Positions 15,338 to 24,205 are shown, counted from the stretch's first letter. The stretch is DNA of 64,000 nucleotides from Clostridia bacterium (GCA_016287245.1 JAEEWG010000007.1:1-64000), one strand, 5' to 3'. Made by a program: numbers and translations. Notes: a model not told the origin generated them from the letters alone.

Positions 15338-16291
15338 ATGAGTACAAACAGCATTAACCGGGAATGGGTTCCTGCAAAAAAGAAGCACCGTTTCATAAGA
15401 CATATCGGACAGTACTGGCAGATCTATCTGATGCTCCTGGTACCGATCGTTTACTATATCGTTTTCCGTTATCTTCCCATGTTTGGAAACATCATCGCTT
15501 TCCGTAAATACAGAGCCGGCGGTTCGATCTTCGGATCTCAGAACAGCGGTCTGAAATACTTTAAGCAGTTTATCGGAGATAAGTCTTTCTGGAGAGCTTT
15601 TAGAAATACACTTACCCTGAATTTCACATATCTTCTTTTCCGATTCCCGCTGACGCTGATTTTCGCTCTCCTGATCAATGAGATCAGAAATCTTCACTGG
15701 AAGAAATTCGTGCAGACAGTTTCTTATCTGCCTCACTTTATTTCCATGGTCATCGTCTGTGGTGTTATCAAGGAACTCCTCGGAACGACAGGCCCGGTAA
15801 ATAACGTCATCGTTTCCATGGGCGGAAGGCCTGAGCAGTTCCTGTCGATCGCCAAATACTTCGTGCCGATCTTCACGATCTCCGGTATCTGGCAGAGCAT
15901 GGGCTGGGGCACGATCCTTTATCTTGCCGCGATGTCCAACATCAACCCTTCGCTTTACGAAGCGGCAGCGGTCGATGGTGCCGGACATTTCCAGAGAGTT
16001 TGGCACATCACAATTCCTTCTATCATGCCGACGATCACCACACTTCTTATCCTGGATATCGGCGGACTTGTCGGATCGGGCGGAGCTTTTGAAAAAGTAT
16101 TCCTGCTTTATAACCCGATGATCTATTCCTCGGCGGATATCGTATCCACATACGTCTACCGAATGGGTCTCGGTTCCGGTAACTACAGCTACGCGACGGC
16201 AGTAGGTCTTTTCGAAGGACTCATAAATCTCATACTGCTTACTTCGGCGAACTTTCTGTCGAAAAAACTGACGCAGAGCAGTTTGTTCTAA
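15338..16291 (+). CDS. CUT1 sugar ABC importer permease (LplB-like)
   Basis: This 317-residue integral membrane protein has six hydrophobic segments (first near 30-50, IYLMLLVPIVYYIVF). The permease EAA loop reads EAAAVDGAGHFQRVWHITIPSIMPT (about 208-232), the contact for the ATPase. It resembles the LplB/YtcP/oligosaccharide class of CUT1 permeases. These systems import complex oligosaccharides using a shared ATPase (MsmX-type) encoded elsewhere, which explains the lack of an ATPase gene here. It is first of three genes behind the regulated promoter at 15131-15159; an AAGGAG site precedes the ATG. Confidence 0.95.
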   Translation: MSTNSINREWVPAKKKHRFIRHIGQYWQIYLMLLVPIVYYIVFRYLPMFGNIIAFRKYRAGGSIFGSQNSGLKYFKQFIGDKSFWRAFRNTLTLNFTYLLFRFPLTLIFALLINEIRNLHWKKFVQTVSYLPHFISMVIVCGVIKELLGTTGPVNNVIVSMGGRPEQFLSIAKYFVPIFTISGIWQSMGWGTILYLAAMSNINPSLYEAAAVDGAGHFQRVWHITIPSIMPTITTLLILDIGGLVGSGGAFEKVFLLYNPMIYSSADIVSTYVYRMGLGSGNYSYATAVGLFEGLINLILLTSANFLSKKLTQSSLF

Positions 16292-16304
16292 GGAGGACGA
16301 TGAG

Positions 16305-17159
16305 ATGAAACTGAAAGAAAACACAGGCTATAAAGTCTTCCTGGTCGTAAATACTATCATCATGATCCTGATCTCGGTGGCGACACTGTTCCCGTTCGTG
16401 TACCTCGTTGCCCAGTCACTTTCTTCGGAAAAAGAGATCATCTCCGGTAACGTTACATTGATCCCGAAGGGTTTTAATTTAAAGACATATATATATGTAA
16501 TAACACAGGGCGAGTTTATAAAGTATTACAAGAACACGATCCTCTATACCGTAGTTGGTACGACGCTCTCGCTGGCTTTTTCCTCTATGCTGGCCTACCC
16601 GCTTTCGAAAAAGGAGCTGAAAGCGACGAAGATCCTGACACCTTTCGTCATCTTTACGATGTACTTCGGCGGCGGCATGATCCCGAACTACATCCTCGTG
16701 GTAAAACTCGGACTGAATAACACCATGGCCGCTTTCATTCTTCCGATGATGATCAGCACATACTACGTGCTCCTGATGAAGTCTTTCTTCGCGAGTACGC
16801 CGAAAGATCTCGAGGAAGCAGGTGAACTCGACGGCCTCAATAAATTCGGCGTGTTCATACGGATCGTTCTTCCGTTAAGTAAACCGATCATTGCGACGAT
16901 GACTCTTTTCTATGCGGTCATGTATTGGAACAACTGGTTCCAGGCATTCCTGTATCTGAGAAAAGATAAGTGGCCGGTCGCTTACTACCTTCAGAACATC
17001 ATCCGAGGTGCGGGCGCCAACGATGCCGACGCGCAGCAGGTGGCGACGAATATCCGCTCCTGTTCCATGGTGCTCACGGCACTTCCGATCATCTGTGTAT
17101 ATCCGTTTATCCAGAAGTATTACGTGCAGGGCATGATGCTCGGCGGCGTAAAAGAATAA
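16305..17159 (+). CDS. CUT1 sugar ABC importer permease (YtcP-like)
   Basis: The 284-residue second permease of the importer has six membrane segments (first near 12-35, VFLVVNTIIMILISVATLFPF). The EAA motif is DLEEAGELDGLNKFGVFIRIVLPLSKP (about 168-195), and the C-terminus VQGMMLGGVKE is typical of this class (family ending QGMMxGAVKG). It follows the first permease by 13 bases with AAGGAGGA ahead of the start. Both permeases should form the transmembrane heterodimer with the lipoprotein encoded next. Confidence 0.95.
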   Translation: MKLKENTGYKVFLVVNTIIMILISVATLFPFVYLVAQSLSSEKEIISGNVTLIPKGFNLKTYIYVITQGEFIKYYKNTILYTVVGTTLSLAFSSMLAYPLSKKELKATKILTPFVIFTMYFGGGMIPNYILVVKLGLNNTMAAFILPMMISTYYVLLMKSFFASTPKDLEEAGELDGLNKFGVFIRIVLPLSKPIIATMTLFYAVMYWNNWFQAFLYLRKDKWPVAYYLQNIIRGAGANDADAQQVATNIRSCSMVLTALPIICVYPFIQKYYVQGMMLGGVKE

Positions 17160-17247
17160 CTTTTCGAATGTTACCGTGTGTGCCGGGGTCGGAGCCGGCG
17201 GGCGCGGAGCAGAAATAATGAATGAAACGAGATTGAGGAGGAAAACA

Positions 17248-18993
17248 ATGAAAAGTAAAATTGTTAGTCTTTCGCTGGTAGCTTCGATGCTGCTGGCAAC
17301 GGCAGGTTGTGCGACGAAAGAAACAACGGTCGGATCGACAACGACCGCACCGGACAAGATCGACACAAGTGCAACCGAGACCGAACAACCGTCCCTGGGC
17401 TATGAATTCGGACTGGGAAAAACATTCCATGCGGATCAGCCGACGACCTACAGCATGTTCTTCAGTGACGCGAACTGGTATTCCATGCAGCCGACCTGGA
17501 AAACGGAGGGTATTTTCAAGAAGATCGAAGATATCACAAACGTTCATCTTGATCTGATCTCTTTCGACTCCAACGACTACATGAAGAATGTTACTCTTAA
17601 CATTTCTGCCGGTGAGTCTGCGTACATCATTCCGAAGATCTACGACGAGAGTGCTTTCGTAGATGGCGGCGCGATCGTTCCGATCTCTGACTGGGTCGAG
17701 TACATGCCGAACTACTGTGAATTCTATAACACCTACGACATGGCACCGGATATCCGTACGATCACAAAGAGCAACGGTAAGTACTATCGTCTGCCGGGCA
17801 TGCTGGAGCAGTGTCTCCTGAACTATACCTTCGTTATCCGTCAGGATATCTTCAAGGCAGCCGGCGTTGATGTAGCATCTATGGAAGCTACATGGACTTG
17901 GGAAGATCTTCTCGAAGCCCTTAAGAAAGTTAAGGCATACATGGTCGCCCAGGGCATGTGCAGCGAAAAAGATTATATCTGGTCTGACCTGTGGTGCGGA
18001 AGTGAGAGCGGTCAGAGCAACGGCGGTAACCTCCTGAAAGTCATGGGTATCACCTATGATGTAAACGCAGGATGGGCCATCTCAGATGGTATCCGTTATG
18101 ACCAGGCGAAGGATGAATGGTACTTCAGCCCGACAACTGACAACTACAAGGAATTCCTTGCTATGGCTGCCCGTTTCGTAAACGAGGGCATCCTCGATCC
18201 GGGTACTTTCAACCAGGATGACGATACAGCGACCAACCAGTTCTATAACGGCAAGACCGTTATCATGAGCGTTAACCAGAGCCAGTACGCGAACTATGTC
18301 AAGAAGTGTGAAGAAGTTCTCGGTGCCGGAAACTTCGAACTGTATGCCACGATTCCGCCGAGATCCAAGCTCTATAACTATTCCACAGCCGGTGATGTCC
18401 GTCTGGAGAATGGTGTCATGATCTCCCAGAAGGCGCTGGACGAACTCGGAAAAGACGGCTTCATCGAGATGTTGCGTTTCGTTGACTGGCTGTTCTACTC
18501 TCCGGAAGCTTACATCCTTTATAAGTGGGGCGTCGAGGGCGAGACCTTCAAGTACGCAGAAGACGGATCCAAGGTACTGCTCGATGGCTACTGCTGCAGC
18601 GGCCTCGGTATCAACGGCAAGGATGGCGACATCGATATCCGTAAGCAGTGGGGTTATGCCGGCGGTAACTTCTGGTACGGCCACACCTTAGCGGAAATGA
18701 CAGATAACTACATTCCGGAAGTTAAGCACTTCGTAGACTCCAACTTCAATAACCGAGAGAAGCCTCCGATTGCTCCGGGTATTGCTCCGAACGACGAACA
18801 GAACGAGAAGATCACGCTGATCTCTACACCTCTCATCGACGAAGTCAACGCATGGACACTCTGGTTCGTGACCGGACAGAAGGATGTGGAGAAAGACTGG
18901 GACGAGTACGTCAAGGTCTGCCAGGAGAAGAGATGCCAGGAACTCGTAGATCTTTATAACACGATCTACAAGGGAGCAGCAAAGTCCTCCTGA
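17248..18993 (+). CDS. extracellular sugar-binding lipoprotein of the CUT1 importer
   Basis: This 581-residue lipoprotein starts MKSKIVSLSLVASMLLATAGC; Cys21 is the lipidation site, and a Thr-rich linker follows. The mature part is a large family-1 solute-binding protein of the LplA/YtcQ type, longer than monosaccharide binders, so the ligand is probably an oligosaccharide. ATG 17248 is chosen because GAGGAGGA directly precedes it and it gives a proper signal peptide; upstream in-frame codons would add an Arg/Gly-rich stretch. With a uronate-type operator before the operon, a glucuronate-containing oligosaccharide is a plausible ligand (inference). Confidence 0.95.
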   Translation: MKSKIVSLSLVASMLLATAGCATKETTVGSTTTAPDKIDTSATETEQPSLGYEFGLGKTFHADQPTTYSMFFSDANWYSMQPTWKTEGIFKKIEDITNVHLDLISFDSNDYMKNVTLNISAGESAYIIPKIYDESAFVDGGAIVPISDWVEYMPNYCEFYNTYDMAPDIRTITKSNGKYYRLPGMLEQCLLNYTFVIRQDIFKAAGVDVASMEATWTWEDLLEALKKVKAYMVAQGMCSEKDYIWSDLWCGSESGQSNGGNLLKVMGITYDVNAGWAISDGIRYDQAKDEWYFSPTTDNYKEFLAMAARFVNEGILDPGTFNQDDDTATNQFYNGKTVIMSVNQSQYANYVKKCEEVLGAGNFELYATIPPRSKLYNYSTAGDVRLENGVMISQKALDELGKDGFIEMLRFVDWLFYSPEAYILYKWGVEGETFKYAEDGSKVLLDGYCCSGLGINGKDGDIDIRKQWGYAGGNFWYGHTLAEMTDNYIPEVKHFVDSNFNNREKPPIAPGIAPNDEQNEKITLISTPLIDEVNAWTLWFVTGQKDVEKDWDEYVKVCQEKRCQELVDLYNTIYKGAAKSS

Positions 18994-19026
18994 TCAGTAA
19001 AAAACAGGGTCAAAAATCATTTTTTG

Positions 19027-19057
19027 GGAGCTATCGCATGTCGATAGCTCCTTTTTT
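19027..19057 (+). terminator. intrinsic terminator after the importer operon
   Basis: A 10-bp perfect stem, GGAGCTATCG (19027-19036) with CGATAGCTCC (19042-19051), has a 5-base loop and is followed by six T residues. Confidence 0.95.
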
Positions 19058-19100
19058 ACAAATTTTACTGAAATTTTCTTCATTTTTTTCTAAAAAACAA

Positions 19101-19129
19101 TTGCATCTTGTCGAAAGCGAGAGTATAAT
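19101..19129 (+). promoter_or_regulatory. promoter of the pilin-like gene
   Basis: TTGCAT (19101-19106) and a consensus TATAAT (19124-19129) are separated by 17 bases. The gene starts at 19187, giving a leader of about 50 bases ending in AGGAGG. The region is AT-rich and sits directly after the importer terminator, so the gene is an independent transcription unit. Confidence 0.85.
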
Positions 19130-19186
19130 TGTGTCATAAATATGAACGAACTGTGAATAACCAGCATGCACCAGGAGGTTAGGGGT

Positions 19187-19393
19187 ATGGTTAAGTTACA
19201 CAAGACAAAAAAAGGCTTTACGCTCGTTGAAATGGTTTTAGTTATCGCAATCTTAGTTATTCTTGCTATGGTCGTTTGGTTTAGCGTTTCTTCTTATCTC
19301 GGAAAAACCAGATCAGCAACAGAGAAAATGGAGGCTTACGTTAAGAACGTAGGTGATGTTACTGCACAGATCGATGCAGACTTAAAGAGTTAA
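19187..19393 (+). CDS. orphan type IV pilin-like (prepilin) protein
   Basis: This 68-residue protein has a short basic leader, MVKLHKTKKG, then FTLVEMVLVIAILVILAMVV. This is a class III prepilin signal: cleavage after Gly10, N-methylatable Phe11, and Glu at mature position 5 (E15). The remaining 38 residues are polar and helical (KTRSATEKMEAYVKNVGDV), with no room for a globular pilin head, so the mature product is little more than a pilin stalk. No prepilin peptidase, assembly ATPase or other pilin is in the window. AGGAGG fixes the start at 19187. Confidence 0.88.
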   Translation: MVKLHKTKKGFTLVEMVLVIAILVILAMVVWFSVSSYLGKTRSATEKMEAYVKNVGDVTAQIDADLKS

Positions 19394-19400
19394 CGATTAA

Positions 19401-19426
19401 CAGATAATGTTCTCCCACATTATCTG
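19401..19426 (+). terminator. first hairpin after the pilin-like gene
   Basis: CAGATAATGT (19401-19410) and ACATTATCTG (19417-19426) form a perfect 10-bp stem with loop TCTCCC. The T-rich tract comes only 11 bases later (from 19437), so this may be an mRNA 3' stabiliser or one half of a double terminator. Confidence 0.7.
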
Positions 19427-19456
19427 ACTAACCGTCTTTTTCATTTTTTTCAGAAG

Positions 19457-19500
19457 AAAGAACTGCCAGCAAGTCCTTCCACGCGAGCAGTTCTTTTTTT
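19457..19500. terminator. second terminator between pilin-like gene and uxaC
   Basis: AAAGAACTGC (19457-19466) and GCAGTTCTTT (19487-19496) pair perfectly around a 20-base loop, followed by a run of T to 19500. On the other strand it lies just past the end of uxaC and could serve that gene too. Confidence 0.85.
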
Positions 19501-19551
19501 GCGTAAATTTAGGGAAAAATGCCGGAAAAAGGAGCTTTTGGCGGTCAACGC

Positions 19552-20964
19552 TCACTCCTTTATGAAGATCCTCCTGGCGTTTTCGTAGCAGATATCCCGG
19601 ACAATGGAACCGAGAGTATCCATGTTTTTGTCAAACTCTCCTTTTTCGACCAGATCACCGAGGAAATCACAGAGGATCCGGCGGAAATACTCGTGACGGG
19701 TATAGGAAAGGAAGCTTCGGGAGTCGGTCAGCATGCCGATGAATCCCGGAAGGTAACTCTGGGAGGCAAGGGACCGGAGATGCTCTCGGATCCCGTGCTC
19801 ATTATCGTTGAACCACCAGGCGGCGCCATGCTGGATCCACAGAGGCTCCTGTCCCGTCTGAAAGCACCCGATCAGCGTGTCAAGGATCGTATCGTCATTG
19901 GGATTGAGACTATAAAGGATCATGCGCGGAAGCATGTCATGCTCCGTAAGATAACTCATGTATTCTGCAAGAGGAGAAACGAAACTGCTATCTCCCAGGA
20001 TCGTGTCAAAGCCTGTGTTCGCGCCGAGCTTTCGCATAGTAAGCGCGTTGTTGTCGCGGCGGCAGCCGAAGTGGATCTGCATGGTCCAGCCGCGGGACTG
20101 GTATTCGGCCGCAAGGAAGATGAGAAGAGCACTTCTGTAGATGGTTTCTTCTTCTTCGGTCAGGGAGATTTCCGGGGAAGAGAGCTTTTTTTGGAAGATT
20201 TTCTCCGCTTCGTCATCTGTGGCGGGGACGAACATAAACTTCGTCATACCATGGTCGGCCAGACGGCAGCCATTTGCTGCGAAGTGATCCAGCCTCTGGC
20301 TCAAAAGGATCTTCAGCTCCATCCAGCTGTTGGCCGGACAGTTCGAAACAGAAGAAAGGGCCTGGAGATACGCGATATAGTCGCTCTTTCCAATGTCGAG
20401 GATCTGGTCCGGACGAAATGTCGGAAGTACGACGGTCGAAAAGGAAAGGTCATCTGCGATCGCACGGTGATAATTAAGGTCATCGATCGGATCGTCTGTC
20501 GTGCACAGAAGTTCCACATTCGAACGCTGGATCAGCTGGCGGGCGGTGAAAAGACCGCTTTGGATCTTCTCGTTGGCCAGATCCCAGACCTGCTCTGCAT
20601 TCTGCATCGTGAGCGGGTCTTTTATATCGAAATAGCGGAGGAGCTCCAGACTGCACCAGTGGTAGATGGGGTTTCCTACGGCCTTTTCGAGAACACTTAC
20701 GAAAGCGAGGAATTTCCCGTGATCATCGGCGTCACCGGTGATATATTTTTCCTCGATCCCGGCGGACCGCATCAGTCGCCATTTATAGTGATCTCCCTTG
20801 AGCCACAGCTCGGTGAGGTTTTGGAAAGAATGATCCTCAGCGATCTCCCGGGCACTTAAGTGGCAGTGATAATCGATGATGGGACAGTTCTTCGCGTAGT
20901 CAAAATATAGTCTCTCCGCAGTAGCGGATCTCAGCATAAAACGGTTGTTGATCAAAGTGGCCAT
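19552..20964 (-). CDS. uxaC: glucuronate isomerase
   Basis: This 470-residue enzyme isomerises D-glucuronate to D-fructuronate (and galacturonate to tagaturonate). It shows the UxaC hallmarks: IIDYHCHLSAREIAED with the metal-binding His pair, VELLCTTDDPIDDL, IHFGCRRDNN, WIQHGAAWWFND and GMLTDSRSFLSYTRHEYFRR near the C-terminus. It is the first step of the pathway completed by uxuB, uxuA, kdgK and the KDPG aldolase in this window. ATG 20964 follows GGAGGTG at the proper distance; an in-frame TTG 12 bases earlier is less likely. No full copy of the shared operator is seen upstream. Confidence 0.96.
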   Translation of the reverse strand: MATLINNRFMLRSATAERLYFDYAKNCPIIDYHCHLSAREIAEDHSFQNLTELWLKGDHYKWRLMRSAGIEEKYITGDADDHGKFLAFVSVLEKAVGNPIYHWCSLELLRYFDIKDPLTMQNAEQVWDLANEKIQSGLFTARQLIQRSNVELLCTTDDPIDDLNYHRAIADDLSFSTVVLPTFRPDQILDIGKSDYIAYLQALSSVSNCPANSWMELKILLSQRLDHFAANGCRLADHGMTKFMFVPATDDEAEKIFQKKLSSPEISLTEEEETIYRSALLIFLAAEYQSRGWTMQIHFGCRRDNNALTMRKLGANTGFDTILGDSSFVSPLAEYMSYLTEHDMLPRMILYSLNPNDDTILDTLIGCFQTGQEPLWIQHGAAWWFNDNEHGIREHLRSLASQSYLPGFIGMLTDSRSFLSYTRHEYFRRILCDFLGDLVEKGEFDKNMDTLGSIVRDICYENARRIFIKE

Positions 20965-21056
20965 AAACACCTCCAAATAATTGGATCAGCGCAATTTCAT
21001 TCAGATATAATGATAACAGAAACAGCAAAAAGTCTGAATAGTTTTCCGACAAAAAA

Positions 21057-21067
21057 TATGCTAGAAT
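21057..21067 (+). promoter_or_regulatory. candidate extended -10 promoter and half-operator of the KDPG operon
   Basis: TGCTAGAAT at 21059-21067 is an extended -10 (TGn before TAGAAT); no good -35 is seen. TATGCTAG at 21057-21064 matches half of the operator found before uxuA (TATGCTAGTT on that strand), but the other half is absent. It could be a weak fourth site for the uronate regulator. Confidence 0.4.
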
Positions 21068-21104
21068 GTTAGATGCTAAAAACGTTTTTTGGGGAGGAAA
21101 TCGC

Positions 21105-21749
21105 GTGAACAAAAAGAGTATCATGCAGAGGATAGAAAAGACCGGTCTTGTCCCGGTCGTGGTGATCGAGGACATAGAGGATGCAGTGCCGACCGCAAGG
21201 GCCTTACTGGCCGGCGGGATCGATATGATGGAGATCACTTTCCGCACCGCGTGCGCGAAAGAGGCCATCCGGAAAGTGAATGAGGAAGTGCCGGAAATGC
21301 TCGTCGGAGCAGGAACGATCCTCGACCTTCTTCAGGTTCAGGAAGCGATCTCGGCAGGTGCCGGATTTATCGTGTCTCCGGGTTTTTCCGAAGAAGTCGT
21401 CAGATGGTGCGAGGATGCGGGGATCGCCGTGGTTCCGGGGTGCGTGACTCCGACGGAGATCATGGGGGCGAGAAGACTCGGTCTTTCTGTCGTCAAATAT
21501 TTCCCTGCCAATCTTTACGGCGGGATCAAGGGCATCAAGACGCTGTCGGGCGTGTTCCGCGATATGCGGTTCCTGCCGACCGGAGGCGTCAACCTCGATA
21601 ATCTTTCGGAGTTTGCCGCAGAAAAGAGCGTGATCGCGATCGGCGGAAGCTTCGTATGCACATCGAAGGATATCCGAAATAAGGATTTCGATAAGATCAC
21701 GGACCTTTGCAGATCTGCGGTCGAGACGATCCGGAAGACGAGAGGCTAA
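21105..21749 (+). CDS. eda: KDPG/KHG aldolase
   Basis: This 214-residue class I aldolase cleaves 2-keto-3-deoxy-6-phosphogluconate to pyruvate and glyceraldehyde-3-phosphate. The catalytic pattern is MMEITFRT (E43, R47), VGAGTIL, VSPGFSEEVV, PGCVTPTEI, and the Schiff-base Lys131 in VVKYFPAN; the phosphate site is PTGGV. A GTG start at 21105 is chosen because GGGGAGGA lies just upstream and the protein then begins where family members do. An upstream in-frame ATG at 21066 lacks a ribosome site. It is followed by KDG kinase after 12 bases, forming the terminal half of the uronate route. Confidence 0.95.
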   Translation: MNKKSIMQRIEKTGLVPVVVIEDIEDAVPTARALLAGGIDMMEITFRTACAKEAIRKVNEEVPEMLVGAGTILDLLQVQEAISAGAGFIVSPGFSEEVVRWCEDAGIAVVPGCVTPTEIMGARRLGLSVVKYFPANLYGGIKGIKTLSGVFRDMRFLPTGGVNLDNLSEFAAEKSVIAIGGSFVCTSKDIRNKDFDKITDLCRSAVETIRKTRG

Positions 21750-21761
21750 GGAGGTTTTTCC

Positions 21762-22790
21762 ATGAAAAAGGTACTGACGATGGGTGAGATCATGCTGCGT
21801 CTGAAGACGAAGGGCAACGAAAGGTTTTTCCAGAGCCCGGAGTTTGAGGCGACATTTGGCGGAGGCGAGGCCAATGTGGCGGTTTCACTTGCAAATTATA
21901 AGATGCCCGTAGAGTTTTTAAGTGTGCTTCCGGACAATCAGATCGGAGACGAATGTATCGCTGAACTCCGCCGTTTCGGCGTGGGTACGGAGAAGATCCT
22001 CCGTAAAAACGGAAGGATGGGCATCTACTATCTGGAGACCGGCGCGAACCAGCGTCCGAGTAAAGTGATCTACGACCGGGCGGGCTCCACCATGGCCGAA
22101 GCAGGAATCGGAGACATCGACTGGGAGAGTGCTTTTTCTGATGTGGACTGGTTTCATATCACGGGCATCACACCGGCGATCAGTCAAAGCGCGGCGGAGC
22201 TTTCCATCGAGGCGGTAAAGGAAGCAAAGAAGCGTGATATCACGGTATCCGTGGATCTCAATTTCCGTAAGAATCTTTGGAAATACGGAGTTGCGGCATC
22301 GGAAATCATGAAGGAGATCACGAAGTATACGGATGTCGTGATCGGAAATGAAGAAGACTGCCAGAAATCCCTGGGACTTCAGATCGATGTGGACGTGGAA
22401 GAGGGGTCTCTCGACACGGAAAAATACGAAAAGCTCACGAGCTCTCTTCTTTCGGAATATCCGAATGTAAAGAAGGTTGCCATTACGCTTCGCGAGAGCC
22501 ACAGCGCCGACCATAACGGCTGGGCGGCATGCATCAATAACGGCTCCGTTTTCTATGTCAGCAGAAAATATGAAATCTGCGATATCGTCGACCGCGTCGG
22601 CGGAGGCGATTCATTTGCCGCAGGACTGATCTACGGATTAAGATCCTATGAGACAGATACTGAAGCTCTCGAATTCGCAGTTGCCGCAAGCTGCCTGAAA
22701 CACTCGATCCCGGGCGACTTCAACAGAGTCAGCGTAAAAGAGGTCGAAACTCTGATGAAAGGCGACGGCTCCGGCAGAGTGCAGAGATAA
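21762..22790 (+). CDS. kdgK: 2-keto-3-deoxygluconate kinase (PfkB family)
   Basis: This 342-residue ribokinase-family enzyme should phosphorylate KDG to KDPG, substrate of the aldolase encoded just upstream. The family features are the N-terminal [15 protein letters not shown], the [22 protein letters not shown] substrate region, and [17 protein letters not shown] near 278-294, in which D283 is the catalytic base. It is a little longer than usual, with an insertion near 205-220 ([15 protein letters not shown]). AGGAGG precedes the ATG. It shares a transcript with the aldolase and ends at the complex hairpin at 22811. Confidence 0.93.
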   Translation: MKKVLTMGEIMLRLKTKGNERFFQSPEFEATFGGGEANVAVSLANYKMPVEFLSVLPDNQIGDECIAELRRFGVGTEKILRKNGRMGIYYLETGANQRPSKVIYDRAGSTMAEAGIGDIDWESAFSDVDWFHITGITPAISQSAAELSIEAVKEAKKRDITVSVDLNFRKNLWKYGVAASEIMKEITKYTDVVIGNEEDCQKSLGLQIDVDVEEGSLDTEKYEKLTSSLLSEYPNVKKVAITLRESHSADHNGWAACINNGSVFYVSRKYEICDIVDRVGGGDSFAAGLIYGLRSYETDTEALEFAVAASCLKHSIPGDFNRVSVKEVETLMKGDGSGRVQR

Positions 22791-22810
22791 GAAGATCACT
22801 TAAAAAGAAA

Positions 22811-22906
22811 AAGAGAATCCCGAAGGATCATCGCAGGCGCGATTCCGCAGACGCAGCGCGTCGAGGACCAGCGCCAAGATCACCTTCGGGATCTCTTTTG
22901 TTTAAA
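22811..22906. terminator. bidirectional terminator with a large structured apex
   Basis: AGAGAATCCCGAAGGATC (from 22812) pairs with GATCACCTTCGGGATCTCT (to 22897) with small bulges. Unlike a normal terminator the loop is about 50 bases and has its own fold: GGCGC near 22836 pairs with GCGCC near 22873, around CGCAGACGCAGCG. T-rich tracts flank both ends (TTTTGTTT on plus; TCTTTTTCTTTTT on minus), suiting the convergent genes kdgK and the phosphatase-like gene. Confidence 0.8.
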
Positions 22907-22914
22907 ATAGCAGC

Positions 22915-24159
22915 TTATCTTCGCACGTATCCGGAGATGTCGGTGCTATCCACGAGTTCGATCGCTTTTTTGCCGACCTCTAAGATGCAGCCGCCCTCGG
23001 TGGTCGTGCCTTTCTGCTCGCTTTTGATGAGGCCGGGGCCGATCTCGAGGTAGAAGATCTTATAGTCGTCGTTATCCAGAGTATAGCCGTGCTGGCCTTT
23101 CTTGATGGCGCCGAAGGTGTAGCCGGACTGTGCGGTAAATCCCATGGAGAAGCCGGCATCGATGGCGCCGCTTTCACGGAGCTCCTCGTCGGTGAGCTTT
23201 CTTCGAACGCCGGGCATTTCCGAAAAGCTTTGAAGGAACGCGTCGAGCGATTCTTTTTCAGAAGAAGAAATATTCTCATTTATGTGCAGGAAGCAGGCAC
23301 CGTTGACGGTCTGAAACCAGGCAGTTGAGAAGGAGATGCCCTTTTCTGTCAGGAGTTTGTTCGGAGAGATCGCGGTGTGCACGTTCATGCAGGAGTGGTC
23401 GCTGAAGATCAGAAGATCCAGGTGCTCGATGCCCTTGGCGGGATCACCGCCGGCTTTCCGCTCGGCTTCTTCGATACCTTCGATGATCACGCCGAGGAGC
23501 TTGTCATCGTACTCGATCGATTTTTTCGTCGTCTCGGAATCTGTGCCGGTGTGGTGCTTCTGGTGGTCGGTGTCCTGCAGATGCAGCATGTAAAGGTCGG
23601 CTTTTTCACCCGCGATCAGGTCGCGTGAAGAGTAGGCGATAAACGTGTCGATGCCGAAATAGTTGAAAGACTTGCACTTCCTCATGTAGCGGAAAAACTT
23701 CGGGCAGAGGCGAAAGGTCGAGCTGTAGTGGACGAACTTCATGCCGCGGAAGAACATGCTCTCGGTGCCGGGGACCTCCGCGAGGTGGTAGTTGATCTTT
23801 TCGCCCGGAGTACAGGGATACATCATGGCGCAGGTGACAAGGCCCTTATCGTGGGCTCGTTCGGGAAGCGTCTTTACCTTGATGAGTTTCTTATGCGCGC
23901 GCCATTTCTCCGAGTTTTTAAACGGGTCATAGATGACGTTATCGAAAAGGCCGTGCTCCGACGGCATTACGCCGGTCGAGATGCTCGTGTGGACCGGGTA
24001 GGTGTTCGAGATAAAGATGGAATCGACTTTCCTGTGCAGAAGGCCCCAGGACGCGAGCTTACGGAAGTTCGGGAGTGTCAGCAGATAGTTGATGTCAGAA
24101 TCCGAGATGGCGTCCAGGGAGATCATGATCAGTGGGCGTCCGGAACGGTTTTTGCGCAT
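22915..24159 (-). CDS. alkaline-phosphatase-superfamily phosphodiesterase (NPP-like)
   Basis: This 414-residue protein follows the nucleotide pyrophosphatase/phosphodiesterase layout. The first metal Asp is in PLIMISLDAISD, the nucleophile Thr in ISNTYPVHTSISTGVMPSEHG, the second site in HLQDTDHQKHH and LLIFSDHSCMNV, and the last His in KGQHGY. No signal peptide is visible, so it may act in the cytosol on phosphodiesters or phosphonates; the substrate is not predictable. ATG 24159 has GGAGGA upstream; an in-frame GTG 18 bases earlier would overlap that site. It is divergent from deoB. Confidence 0.87.
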   Translation of the reverse strand: MRKNRSGRPLIMISLDAISDSDINYLLTLPNFRKLASWGLLHRKVDSIFISNTYPVHTSISTGVMPSEHGLFDNVIYDPFKNSEKWRAHKKLIKVKTLPERAHDKGLVTCAMMYPCTPGEKINYHLAEVPGTESMFFRGMKFVHYSSTFRLCPKFFRYMRKCKSFNYFGIDTFIAYSSRDLIAGEKADLYMLHLQDTDHQKHHTGTDSETTKKSIEYDDKLLGVIIEGIEEAERKAGGDPAKGIEHLDLLIFSDHSCMNVHTAISPNKLLTEKGISFSTAWFQTVNGACFLHINENISSSEKESLDAFLQSFSEMPGVRRKLTDEELRESGAIDAGFSMGFTAQSGYTFGAIKKGQHGYTLDNDDYKIFYLEIGPGLIKSEQKGTTTEGGCILEVGKKAIELVDSTDISGYVRR

Positions 24160-24199
24160 AGGTGATTCCTCCGGCACGTTTTTTCAGTCACTTATACGA

Positions 24200-24205
24200 T
24201 ATAAT
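24200..24205 (+). promoter_or_regulatory. -10 element of the deoB-deoC-cdd operon
   Basis: A consensus TATAAT lies 42 bases before the deoB start, in an AT-rich gap between divergent genes. No convincing -35 is present, so activator help or a weak promoter is possible. Confidence 0.5.

Noticed and set aside
15214-15357. 47-codon upstream frame in the importer leader
   Set aside because: No ribosome-binding sequence precedes the ATG and it runs into the permease start; kept only as a remark on the leader.
15236-16324. 362-codon minus-strand frame opposite the first permease
   Set aside because: The plus strand has clear permease topology and the EAA loop; the minus frame is charged and lacks a ribosome site.
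19519-20859. 446-codon open frame on the plus strand opposite uxaC
   Set aside because: The minus strand encodes a clear, full-length glucuronate isomerase. The plus frame is an antisense shadow with no family motifs and no proper ribosome site.
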